DNA from: Nitrospira sp.
Lineage (GTDB): Bacteria > Nitrospirota > Nitrospiria > Nitrospirales > Nitrospiraceae
Length of the DNA stretch: 64,000 nt
Reading direction: 5' to 3'
Assembly: GCA_031315995.1 (NCBI GenBank)
Contig: JALDRG010000008.1
Coordinates: 1 to 64,000, forward strand
The notes beneath the pieces are model-generated. The model was not told the DNA's origin and made no database searches. It saw only the letters and a program-made list of their open reading frames with translations. The translations under genes were made by a program, and so were the position numbers. Positions 32,643-41,671 of this stretch are shown piece after piece (within the stretch, counting starts at the first letter, position 1; each line of letters opens with the position of its first letter).

Positions 32643-33076
32643 AAGGACTCCCTCCCTTTTATAAGCTGATGACTTTGTTCGGGCCTACGACAAGAGGACC
32701 AGAAAAAGCCAGGTGCAGATTATATCGACGTTATTTGGCCTGAGTACTGAACTGTGTCCCTGACACGGAAAGGATTATAGCTTTCTTCTTAGTTTATCTC
32801 GCCGCCAAGTGTAACAAAGCGCCAAAAAATCTGTCAATCGCAACCATCACGACAAAAACAGAAGAGCCTGTCGCTCCGAGACAATGGCAAGTCTATAGAG
32901 TCCACAAAAGCATTGCAACTTTGCATAAGACCCACACTGGGCGAAAGAAGGCCTAGTAGAAACATGTGCGCTAGGCCCTTGGCCCCAACTCCGCTCGAAT
33001 GCGAAGATTTCGGATTCGTAGAAGGACTCGTGCGGGACTCAATTCAGTTGCAGTTCACCGGAGAAGCGGGTAAAGA
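32643..33076. other. Intergenic region between the ferredoxin oxidoreductase operon and the MTHFR_C-type gene
   Basis: This divergent region of about 430 bp contains a minus-strand TATAAT at 32779-32774 (about 130 nt before the beta-subunit gene) with no good -35 partner, and a loose inverted repeat GGCCTAG (32950-32956) / CTAGGCC (32971-32977). No coding frame with family resemblance was seen. Confidence 0.4.
32774..32779 (-). promoter_or_regulatory. Candidate -10 box of the ferredoxin oxidoreductase operon
   Basis: A perfect TATAAT on the minus strand, preceded by an A-rich spacer (AAGAAGAAAGC) but without a recognisable -35 hexamer. It is placed about 130 nt upstream of the first gene. 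Assignment rests on the -10 match and location only. Confidence 0.4.
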
Positions 33077-33105
33077 TTGTTGCTTAATGCGTTTCGGTCT
33101 ACACT
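33077..33105 (+). promoter_or_regulatory. Sigma-70-type promoter directly before the MTHFR_C-type gene
   Basis: TTGTTG (33077-33082) and TACACT (33100-33105) are separated by 17 bp, the optimal spacing. The expected first transcribed base is at or next to the A of the ATG at 33112, and no ribosome site exists, so a leaderless mRNA is predicted. Confidence 0.55.
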
Positions 33106-33111
33106 GCACCT

Positions 33112-33360
33112 ATGCCTATACGAGTACTTGTTCCAGGAGAAGACCATGGCGAGCAACATGTGGGGGGGGTACACAAGCGCCCACCGATCCCGGATGGCTC
33201 GCTCAAAGCCGAATGCCCAAAATTCATGAGCCACGGCCCATGTGGAGGCGTTCGCAAAGGTGGATTCTGCGAAGTCTACCCGGAAATGACGTGTCCGTGG
33301 GTCACGCTCTACCACAAATTGAATGAACTGGACCAGTTGGAGTGGATGAAGCAAATCTGA
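33112..33360 (+). CDS. Stand-alone MTHFR_C-type zinc-binding domain protein
   Basis: The 82-residue protein has the motif AECPKFMSHGPCGGVRKGGF, then CEVYPEMTCPWVTLYHKL. The order CPK..M..GPCGG....G.CEV.P...C.W is that of the C-terminal domain attached to methylenetetrahydrofolate reductases of the MetF/MetV type in acetogens and related bacteria. Four to five cysteines could bind zinc. Here it is a separate small protein, while a conventional metF without this tail lies at 46824-47714. A partner role with MetF is inferred. It precedes queF by 22 bp on the same strand. Confidence 0.75.
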   Translation: MPIRVLVPGEDHGEQHVGGVHKRPPIPDGSLKAECPKFMSHGPCGGVRKGGFCEVYPEMTCPWVTLYHKLNELDQLEWMKQI

Positions 33361-33382
33361 CTATGGAAGGTGGGGTGAACGG

Positions 33383-33811
33383 GTGACAGGGAAGGGCCGC
33401 AAGAAACGAACTCAAGACAAGGCAGCGACAAGGCTGGGATACAATGAGCGGCATGCCAAGAGCGGAATTTCCGCCCCTCTGCCCGACATCGAAACCTTCC
33501 CCAATCAATACAAGGGTTATGAAATTACCATTGTCATTCCCGAGTACACTGCAATTTGCCCCAAAACCAACCTGCCGGACTTCGGAACCATCACTCTTCA
33601 CTATAAGCCGGACAAGTATTGCCTCGAGCTGAAGGCTCTCAAAATGTATGTCCATGCCTACAGAAATGTCGGGATTTTCTACGAGAATGCAGTCAACCGG
33701 ATTCTCCAGGACGTCGTACGCGCTTGTCGGCCGGTCAGGGCCACAGTGACCGGTGAATTCGCCGCTCGTGGGGGGCTGCGTAGTGTGATCGAGGCAAAGT
33801 ATCCGGCATAA
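33383..33811 (+). CDS. queF: NADPH-dependent 7-cyano-7-deazaguanine reductase
   Basis: The 142-residue protein is the short, unimodal QueF type. The catalytic Cys lies in PEYTAICPKTNLPDFGTITL near residue 57, followed by the substrate-binding LELKALKMYVHAYRNVGIFY. It reduces preQ0 to preQ1 in queuosine biosynthesis. The start is a GTG with a G-rich site (GGTGGGG) upstream. The N-terminal 35 residues are basic (TGKGRKKRTQDKAATR). No other queuosine gene is in the window. Confidence 0.94.
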   Translation: MTGKGRKKRTQDKAATRLGYNERHAKSGISAPLPDIETFPNQYKGYEITIVIPEYTAICPKTNLPDFGTITLHYKPDKYCLELKALKMYVHAYRNVGIFYENAVNRILQDVVRACRPVRATVTGEFAARGGLRSVIEAKYPA

Positions 33812-33850
33812 ATCGCTTGTCGGCGAATGCCCAACTGAACCACCTCTACG

Positions 33851-34275
33851 CTACTCGCTCCGCTTCTTAGACCTCATCTGGCCAACTCGCCGCCCCTCAT
33901 CCCTAAAACGCTGCGGTCCAGCCCTACCTATTCCACATTTTTCATATTCATCATGTTGCTGCAGTGCTCCCCCGATATCAAGCCCCCTGGGATGCATGTT
34001 GGGTCCGGTACTGAACGGGCGCCGATACTCCAGCGTCTGATGCGGGCGGTCGTGGTTGTACTGCTGCTTCCGGTCTCGGATGACCCGGCGCCCCTCGTCA
34101 AACGTCTGGAGTGTGTATTGCCAGACACACTCTTCTTTGAGGCTTCGACAGCATCGTTCGATCATCCCATTCTGTTCCAGCGTGTACGGCGTGATGAACT
34201 CCTGTTGCAATCGATAGTCGCGACAGGCTTGCCGAACCTGACGGCTCTGGAAGATCAATCCGTTGCCGCTGCGTA
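33851..34275 (-). mobile_element. IS3-family transposase remnant (C-terminal part)
   Basis: The minus-strand frame reads LRSGNGLIFQSRQVRQACRD, then QEFITPYTLEQNGMIERCCRSL and DRPHQTLEYRRP. This is the end of the integrase core of IS3-type OrfB. The first catalytic Asp region is missing, and the second Asp, normally in SDNG, is Gly (SGNG), so the element cannot be active by itself. The final residues after about 34010 do not resemble the family and may be flanking DNA. It ends close to the cut edge of a kinase fragment at 34330, suggesting that the IS insertion and later deletion broke both. Confidence 0.75.
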
Positions 34276-34329
34276 GGACAGCCCCCCCACCGGCCGCAGT
34301 GCGCCGACCGAACGGCCGAATTGCATTAG

Positions 34330-34815
34330 GCGAAGGAGGAGGCCGAAGCAGCGAATCGCGCCAAATCGCAATTCCTCGCTAATATGAGCCATGAAATCCG
34401 CACCCCGATGAACGGCGTGCTGGGCATGACGGAGTTGCTCCTGACAACCCCGCTCACGCCGAAGCAGCGCTCCCTGACAGAAACCCTGCATCGCTCGGGC
34501 ATTGGCCTCCTCGACATCATCAATCAGATTCTGGATTTTTCGAAGATCGAAGACGGCAAATTGAGGTTGGAACAGATCGGGTTCGGCCTGAGACAAACGA
34601 TTGAAGAAGCGGTCGATCTGTTTGCGGAAACCGCCACCCGCAAGCATATCGAGTTGACCTGTTTCGTGCCGACGGACATCCCGGATACTGTCATCGGAGA
34701 TCCTGTTCGGCTTCGCCAAATCCTCCTGAATCTCGTCGGCAACGCTATCAAGTTCACCCAAGCCGGCGACGTGGCCGTCACACTCGAACTCGCCGCCAAG
34801 GCACTGCGAGCCTGA
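34330..34815 (+). pseudogene. Truncated histidine kinase fragment (HisKA and partial HATPase)
   Basis: Starting after an in-frame TAG at 34327, the frame encodes [20 protein letters not shown], then [20 protein letters not shown], the dimerisation helix, and the N box [17 protein letters not shown]. It stops at 34815 before the G1/G2 ATP-binding motifs. There is no sensor domain before it. The sequence is closely related to the kinase encoded at 35171-38254, so it is a remnant of a duplicated hybrid kinase cut on the left by the IS remnant and on the right by an unknown event. Confidence 0.78.
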
Positions 34816-35170
34816 CACGCGAACCTAGAAAGATTGGCTCGGAAATCCCATCTGGACGCGGTGACGCCTCTTTTCGAACCTGCAGTCTCTTCTCATCGCG
34901 CCGTATGCGAGGTCATAGAGGTGGAGTTGCGGGATCGAACCCCTCGCGTATAAGAGCAACCAGGCCCCGCGGGGCGGGCCTTCCAGTGGCATCGAACCCT
35001 TCCCCGCCAGGAGACCTTCCCCACCCAGCTCGAGAAGCCCAGCAGGCGGCCCCCCCGGAGAAGTTTAAGCCTCTCTGTTCTCCGTCCGATACAGAGCAGG
35101 ATGGCATCTGTTCGGTTAGCCGTGCGTATAAAACCATATGGGCTCACCACACACATCAGTCATGTAGCCG
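34816..35170. other. Intergenic region between the kinase fragment and the intact hybrid kinase
   Basis: About 355 bp with G/C-rich blocks. Two similar stretches (ATCGAACCCCTCGCG near 34936 and ATCGAACCCTTCCCCGCC near 34991) recall tRNA T-arms, but no cloverleaf can be built. No gene was seen. Promoter for the kinase at 35171 not identified. Confidence 0.35.
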
Positions 35171-38100
35171 ATGCCGCAATCCTTGACATACCGGCTGGGT
35201 CTGCTCATCGGTGTAGCCATCCTGGCCACAGGCGCGTTCACGTTGGCGGTGCACGATACGGTGACCACGGTACAAATTCACGGTCCGCTCTATGTCCAGA
35301 TTGTCGACAGCAAGGATCTCGTCGTCGATACGCTGCCTCCTCCGCTCTACATAGTCGAATCCTACCTCGCAACATTGGAGCTGCTAGTGGTCCCTCCGTC
35401 CCAACGCCCGGCGCTCATCGAACGATTCCAGCACCTTCAACGAGAGTTCGCCTTGAAAGAAACCGAATGGCAAACACGTCTTCCGCCGGGACAGCTGCGT
35501 GACAAACTGATCAATGCCTCGGGTTTGTGGGCACGACGATTCTATGAGCAATGGAATCGTGACCTACTGCCTGCCACGGAACGGGGCGATACCGGAACCA
35601 TGGCCAGCCTGGTTTCGGGTCCCCTGACGAGTCACTTTGAACAACATCGTCGAGAAATTCTCGAGCTGGTTGCACTCGCCGAGATACAACGTCGACGCAC
35701 CGAACAGTCGGCTACATCCGTTCTTCAAGAGCGGACCTACCTCCTCGGAATATTTGGACTGGGCTTGCTCGGCACCATTTTTATTGTCGGATGGCTCATT
35801 AACCGCCAGATCAGCGAACCGCTCATGCTTGAGCTGCGCGACAGCGAAGAGCGGACCAGGTCCATTGTGGATCACGCGCTCGATGCCGTCGTCGTCATGG
35901 ACGACCGAGGCCGGATTATCGACTGGAACCCTCAGGCCGAACAGATCTTCGGATGGACACGAAAGGCCATACTTGGACACAAGCTCTCTGAGACGATCGT
36001 TCCCCAGACCTATCGTGAGGCCCATGAACATGGCCTGAAGCACTATCTGGTGACAGGGAAAGGCGCGGCTATTGGAACACGTCTTGAGATTACCGCGCTG
36101 CGCCGAGATGGAACGGAATTCCCGATCGAACTTGCCATCACCCCTCTCAGACTGACAACGGGCACGACCTTCAGCGGATTCATCAGAGATATCTCGGACA
36201 GAAAACGCGCGGAGACTGAGCTCCGGCATGCCAAGGAAACGGCGGAAGCCGCGACCGTGGCAAAGAGTCAATTCCTGGCCAACATGAGCCATGAAATCCG
36301 TACCCCCATGAATGGCGTGCTCGGAATGGCAGAGCTGCTGCTGACGACGGACCTCACGCCCAAGCAGCAATCCCTGGCCCAAACCGTCCATCGCTCAGGG
36401 AGCGCCTTGCTCGACATCATCAACGACATTCTCGACTTCTCCAAAATCGAGGCCAACAAGCTGGAACTCGAACAGATTGAATTCAGCCTGGGCAACACGT
36501 TCGAGGAGGCCGTTGAACTCTTGGCGGAACCGGCGGCACGAAAACACCTCGAGTTGACTTGCCTTATCTCGCCGGAGATTCCTGATCAAGTTCGAGGAGA
36601 TCCTGTTCGGCTGCGGCAGATCCTCGTCAATCTCATCAGCAACGCCATTAAATTCACGTCGCAGGGCGAAGTAGCCGTGGCGGTCACTCCCTTGTCGAAA
36701 ACGCCGACCGCCATTGTCCTCAAATGCACCGTGAGCGACACTGGAATCGGCATCGCCCCAGCGGCTCGCGAGCGGCTCTTCGAGGCATTCGCACAAGCTG
36801 ATGGGAGCACCACCCGCCGATTCGGAGGCACCGGCCTAGGCCTAGCCATCGTTAAACAACTGGTACATCTCATGGGTGGGGAAGTCGGCGTTGCCAGTTC
36901 GTCAGCGGGAGGATCGACGTTCTGGTTTACGGTAACGCTCGGGACAGGGCCTGAACCATCTTCGCCGCGTTCGGAAAGCCACGACCTCAGCGGCACCCAC
37001 ATTCTCGTCGTCGATGATCATCCCACCAATCGGGAGATTCTCGACGTACACCTGCGACGATGGGGAGCCATGGTCACGATCACTGATTCAGGCGCGTCAG
37101 CCCTAACACTATTGCGAGCGGCAGTTCAGCAGGGAACACCGATCCAGGTGGCGTTGGTGGATATTCGCATGCCCGGCATGGATGGTTTGGCACTGGCCGA
37201 CGTGATCACAAAAGATCCAACACTTAGGCTTACGACACTCATCGCGCTCAGCTCGGTGGATCGATTGCCCGAAGATACAGAGGCTCACACCAAGCTGTTC
37301 CACACATGGCTGCGAAAACCCATTCGCCAATCGCTCTTAAAAAACTGTCTCACCCACATTTGCACCGGTCTCTCCCGCTCGGCACCCCCGGAAGAAGCAC
37401 AGGGCGAGCACCAGGCGGTTCCTCTCCGGGCGCACATCTTGTTGACCGAGGATAACCCCACTAATCGCGAAGTAACGCTCGGAATGGTCGATGTCCTTGG
37501 ATGCACCGTCACGATGGCCGACAATGGCTGCGACGCTCTGGAGGCCGCCTCACAGACCGCCTTCGATCTCATTCTGATGGACTGTCAGATGCCGGAGATG
37601 GACGGCTTTACCGCCACGACTGCGATTCGCCGTCAGGAGACCGACGCGGCCGATGGGCGTCATGTGCCCATCATTGCCCTCACGGCTAATGCGATGGAAG
37701 GCGACCGCGCTCGCTGTCTCGCCGCCGGGATGGACGACTACCTCGCCAAGCCCTTTACCCTGTCCCAATTGAGGGCCGTGCTCACGCAATGGCTGCCGCC
37801 GGGGCAGACGGCCGCAACCGATGCGGAGCAGCCGACAGCCCTCGAAGCCACTCCTGCTACTCCGCCCTCGAACGCCCCGACCCCACCCGTCGCCGCGGAC
37901 GTCGATAAGACCGCATGGGCCGAAATTCAGGCGCTGCAACGTCCTGGACGCCCCGACATTCTCGCGCGTGTGCTGGCCGGGTATCTGGAGGATTCTCGTC
38001 AGTTGGTCGAGCAAATTCGCTCGGCCGTGCATGCCCACGATCCAGTGACGCTCCACCAGGCGGCGCACCGACTGAAATCGAGCAGCGCGCAGCTCGGCGC

Positions 38101-38254
38101 CGTGGCCACCGCGGCCCACTGCCACGACTTGGAGACCCTGGGCCGACTGGCCCAGCTCGAGCGAGCGGAGGGGCTGTTGACACAACTCACCCGGGCTCAT
38201 GCCGCCGCCTGTGCGGTCATGACCAAGGAATTGCAGGCCCACGAAGGACGCTGA
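35171..38254 (+). CDS. Membrane hybrid histidine kinase (PAS-HisKA-HATPase-REC-REC-Hpt)
   Basis: The protein has 1027 residues. TM helices at about 9-28 and 190-210 enclose a periplasmic sensor region. A PAS domain follows (SIVDHALDAVVVMDDRGRII near 232). HisKA has [20 protein letters not shown] (His near 374), and HATPase has [14 protein letters not shown]. The first receiver (about 610-730) has VDDHPTNRE, VDIRMPGMDG and LRKPI; the second (about 753-880) has [19 protein letters not shown] and LAKPF. A C-terminal Hpt domain has [16 protein letters not shown]. This is a full internal phosphorelay that needs an external receiver as output. It is adjacent to a TonB receptor gene with damage and a related truncated copy. 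Confidence 0.93.
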   Translation: MPQSLTYRLGLLIGVAILATGAFTLAVHDTVTTVQIHGPLYVQIVDSKDLVVDTLPPPLYIVESYLATLELLVVPPSQRPALIERFQHLQREFALKETEWQTRLPPGQLRDKLINASGLWARRFYEQWNRDLLPATERGDTGTMASLVSGPLTSHFEQHRREILELVALAEIQRRRTEQSATSVLQERTYLLGIFGLGLLGTIFIVGWLINRQISEPLMLELRDSEERTRSIVDHALDAVVVMDDRGRIIDWNPQAEQIFGWTRKAILGHKLSETIVPQTYREAHEHGLKHYLVTGKGAAIGTRLEITALRRDGTEFPIELAITPLRLTTGTTFSGFIRDISDRKRAETELRHAKETAEAATVAKSQFLANMSHEIRTPMNGVLGMAELLLTTDLTPKQQSLAQTVHRSGSALLDIINDILDFSKIEANKLELEQIEFSLGNTFEEAVELLAEPAARKHLELTCLISPEIPDQVRGDPVRLRQILVNLISNAIKFTSQGEVAVAVTPLSKTPTAIVLKCTVSDTGIGIAPAARERLFEAFAQADGSTTRRFGGTGLGLAIVKQLVHLMGGEVGVASSSAGGSTFWFTVTLGTGPEPSSPRSESHDLSGTHILVVDDHPTNREILDVHLRRWGAMVTITDSGASALTLLRAAVQQGTPIQVALVDIRMPGMDGLALADVITKDPTLRLTTLIALSSVDRLPEDTEAHTKLFHTWLRKPIRQSLLKNCLTHICTGLSRSAPPEEAQGEHQAVPLRAHILLTEDNPTNREVTLGMVDVLGCTVTMADNGCDALEAASQTAFDLILMDCQMPEMDGFTATTAIRRQETDAADGRHVPIIALTANAMEGDRARCLAAGMDDYLAKPFTLSQLRAVLTQWLPPGQTAATDAEQPTALEATPATPPSNAPTPPVAADVDKTAWAEIQALQRPGRPDILARVLAGYLEDSRQLVEQIRSAVHAHDPVTLHQAAHRLKSSSAQLGAVATAAHCHDLETLGRLAQLERAEGLLTQLTRAHAAACAVMTKELQAHEGR

Positions 38255-38548
38255 TCCTGCATTCAAAAACACTCCGCCCGAGGCCCGATTGCTCCTGACT
38301 TTTCATTGCCGGCCCATAGACCGCATGGCGTCCGATGGCCCTACCAGGCTCCGCGCAGCAGCCTACTGCACTTGATGCCTGTCAACTCCTTACGACGAAC
38401 CCCTGAGAAGTACGTTTTGCCATCTCACGCATTCGCCTAGGACCCGTTTCTTCCTGCTTCCAGGCCACCGATCAATTGATGAAGCAATTCAGTTGACTCG
38501 CGATTCTGCCGATACCGTTGGGGCAGCACTTATGCTGAGGAGGGACGT
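38255..38548. other. Intergenic region before the TonB receptor gene
   Basis: About 290 bp. TTGACT occurs near 38492 but no fitting -10 was found. GAGGAGGGACGT directly before the ATG at 38549 is a strong ribosome site. Nothing else was recognised. Confidence 0.35.
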
Positions 38549-40686
38549 ATGCGCCGGCTTATATTCACCTGTGTTCTGACGGTCTCTACCACGGCAGCCT
38601 GCTGGCTCTTGACAGCCACCACGTGGACCCTCTGGGAATCACCATCCCATGCCACGCCACTCGCGGACGTGCCTGCGTCGGCCGAATCCGACTCCATGCT
38701 GGATCTCCCCTTAGATCTTCCATCCTCGGAGCCGGCACCCGCGAAAGGGACGCCCGGCCAGGAACGCACGCTGTTCGAAGAAATTCCGTCGGTCTATGGG
38801 GCGGCTAAGTACGACCAGAAGGTAAACGAAGCCCCGGCCGCCGTCATCATCATTACCGCCGAGCAAATCAGGAAGTACGGCTATCGCAACTTTGCCCAAA
38901 TTCTGGACAGCGTCCCGGGCTTGTTTACCAGCAACGATCGCAATTACGGCTCGCTGGGCATTCGAGGGTTCAACCGGCCAGGCGATTACACCACACGCGT
39001 GCTGTTGCTGATCGACAATCACCGACTCAACGACGCTATCTTTGACCAAGGCGGCTCCGGCACAGAAATGCCGATCGACGTCGATTTGATTGACCGTGTG
39101 GAGATCATCAAGGGGCCAGGCTCTTCACTGTACGGCACCAATGCCTTCTTTGGAGTCATGAATGTCATTACGAAACGGGGACGAGACCTCAAGGGCGCGG
39201 AGGTCTCCGGCGAAGCATCCAGCTTCAATACCTACCGCAGCCGCCTCAGCTATGGCAATAAATTCTCCAATGGCGTGGAGATGCTCTTGTCGGGCTCCTT
39301 CTCCGACAGCGAAGGGCATCGCGAACTCTCTTACCCGGCCTTTCATCCATCGAATAATGGCATCGCGAAGGATGCCGATCGAGACAATCTGAACTATTAC
39401 ACCGGCAAGTTATCCTACTCAGATTTCACCCTGACAGGCGGCTATCAATGGCGCAAGAAGAACGTGCCGACCGCCGCGTTCGGAACGGTGTTCAACGACA
39501 ACCGACAGCCAACACCCTCGATGAACGGACTCGTATCTCGATCTCGAGTTATCAGCACCAATTCGTCAAACCAGCTCGACGTGAAGGCACGGGTCTATTA
39601 CGATCGGTACTACTATCGCGGCCATTTTCCACTACGATTATGCGAGGCGCCGGCACTCCGCCATTTACCATCAACAAGGACTGTTGCGACCGAGGCTGAC
39701 TGGTGGGGCGTGAATTCACCGATCACCAAACGACTGTTCGACCGTCACAAGGTCACCCTGGGATCGGCTCAGTATCGAGACCAGTTTCGCAAACTCGATC
39801 CAAAGCAACGCAGACATCGCACTCCCCCGGCCACCTACCTTGACGACCGGCACAGCTCCGATCAAGCTTTATCGCCGCCTATCTGCAGGACGAATGGGCG
39901 ATCACCGACCACCTCGTCTTGAATGCCGGCGTTCGTCACGATCAATACAGTACGTTTGGCGGCACCACCAACCCTCGGGTGGCCCTGATCTCAAACTGGG
40001 ACAAGACCACCATCAAGCTCCTGTATGGACAGGCCTTTCGCGCGCCCAATCCATTCGAGCAGTTCTACGTGGCGTCGACGACAAACAAGGCAAGCCCCAA
40101 TGTGAAACCTGAAAGGATCAAAACGTACGAACTCGTGGTCGAGCAGTACCTGGGTGAACATCTCCGTGCCCTCGGCAGCCTGTATCAGTACGACATCTCG
40201 GGCTTAATTAGTCAGACGACCGATCCCGCGGATGGACTGCTCTTTTATGACAACGTGGATAACATTACCGCGCGCGGCGTGGAGCTCACCATGGAAGGCA
40301 AATGGGCGACAGGCCTGGAAGGACGACTGAGCTATGCCCTGCAAACAACACACAACGACAGTACCGAACGGCAACTCACCAATTCCCCACAGCATTTGGT
40401 CAAAACCAACGTGATTGTTCCACTGGTCACGGACAAACTGTTTGCCGGATTCGAAGGGCGCTACACCAGTTCACGCCTGACCCTCGCCGGAAACAATGCC
40501 AGCCCCTTCTACGTTCTGAACATGTCGTTGTTCAGCCAGCGGATCGTGAAGGGCTGGGAACTCTCGGGTCACATCAACAACCTCATGAATCAGAAATACG
40601 GCTATCCGGGCTCCGGTGAACATCTACAAGATGTGATCGACCAGGATGGCCGCACGTTTTGGGTCAAGCTGAAGTATCGCTTCTAG
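38549..40686 (+). pseudogene. TonB-dependent outer-membrane receptor gene with several frameshifts
   Basis: The first frame gives a signal-like N-terminus, a plug domain (APAAVIIITAEQIRKYGYRN, then VPGLFTSNDRNYGSLGIRGF, and DRVEIIKGPGSSLYGTNAFF) and early barrel strands. Between about 39618 and 39870 the best protein match jumps among frames: HYDYA, then GAGTPPFTINKD, then EADWWGVNSPITKRLFDRHK, then FIAAYLQDEWAITDHLVLNA. At least three indels are needed. From 39871 a single frame runs to the barrel end FWVKLKYRF at 40686. Taken together the full gene would encode about 710 residues. Whether these are true lesions or local sequence errors cannot be told. It lies 15 bp before a periplasmic binding-protein gene. 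Confidence 0.8.
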
Positions 40687-40701
40687 AGACCGAGACGATC
40701 G

Positions 40702-41655
40702 ATGCGCCGACTGCTTCACCTCGCACAGAGCCTCGGTACAGGGATGATCCTCGGGGCGCTCGGACTCATGATCATCGCCGAACCGGCCTCCGCCGAGTCC
40801 GGCCGTATCGTGATCCTGAACGGCCAAGACCTGAAGCCCTATCAAGACGTCCTCGCGGGGTTGCAGCAATCGCTGACCAAGCAAGGGATCAATTTGAGCG
40901 TCGAGATCCAGTCCCTGCAGGGCAACTCGACAAAAGCGCAGACCGCACTGAGTGACGTAAAAAAAAATGGTGCCCGCTTGGTGGTGACCTTGGGCAGTCT
41001 GGCTACGCAAGCGGCAGTGCGCGAGGTCGGCCACCTCCCGATCCTGGCCACGATGATCGTGAGCGCGGACGATATTCAATCGGCCTCCAACGCGACAGCC
41101 GTCCTCCTGGAATTTCCCCTGGACACCCAACTGCAATGGCTCCGGCGCATTGTCCCCGGAGCCGGCACAGTCGGGGTGCTCTTTAACCCCAAAGAAAACC
41201 AAACCAAGGTGAACAGTGCGATGCGCATCGCACAAGGCACAGGACTGACGCTGCTCACACAGGCAGTCGACACACCTCGTGCCCTGCCCGATGCCTTGGA
41301 GAACCTCTCTCGCACCGTCGACGCCCTGTGGGGGATTTCAGATTCAGTGGTCATGACCCCTCAAACCGCCGAACCCATTCTATTGAGTACGCTCCGGAAC
41401 AAGATTCCGTTGGCGGGATTGTCGACGTCGTGGGTCAAGGCGGGGGCGCTCTACGCCCTGGATCGTGACTACGTGGATATCGGAATCCAATGCGGAGAGA
41501 TCGCGGGCAAGGTACTGGGTGGAATCGGTGCCGGGTCCCTCCCCCCCATGCATCCGCGCAAAGTGACCTACTCGGTGAACCTGAAAACAGCGGGGGCGAT
41601 GCGCTTGGAGCTGCCCCAAGATCTGATCCACGGTGCCACGCACGTCTTTCAATAG
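40702..41655 (+). CDS. ABC transporter substrate-binding protein (PF04392-type)
   Basis: The protein has 317 residues. An N-terminal signal peptide ends near AEPASAES (about residue 33). The mature part follows the ABC_sub_bind pattern: [20 protein letters not shown], then [40 protein letters not shown], and [20 protein letters not shown] with two lobes. No permease or ATPase gene is nearby; the next gene, 16 bp on, is a hybrid kinase with a periplasmic sensor region. A role as a ligand-capturing co-sensor rather than a transporter part is therefore inferred. Confidence 0.85.
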   Translation: MRRLLHLAQSLGTGMILGALGLMIIAEPASAESGRIVILNGQDLKPYQDVLAGLQQSLTKQGINLSVEIQSLQGNSTKAQTALSDVKKNGARLVVTLGSLATQAAVREVGHLPILATMIVSADDIQSASNATAVLLEFPLDTQLQWLRRIVPGAGTVGVLFNPKENQTKVNSAMRIAQGTGLTLLTQAVDTPRALPDALENLSRTVDALWGISDSVVMTPQTAEPILLSTLRNKIPLAGLSTSWVKAGALYALDRDYVDIGIQCGEIAGKVLGGIGAGSLPPMHPRKVTYSVNLKTAGAMRLELPQDLIHGATHVFQ

Positions 41656-41671
41656 ACGAGACGAGGACAAG

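Noticed and set aside
33851..34275. Complete insertion sequence
   Set aside because: No OrfA, no N-terminal half of OrfB and no pair of terminal inverted repeats or target duplication could be found.
34930..35010. tRNA-like T-arm sequences
   Set aside because: Only the GTTCGAT-type loop matches; no acceptor, D or anticodon arm can be formed.
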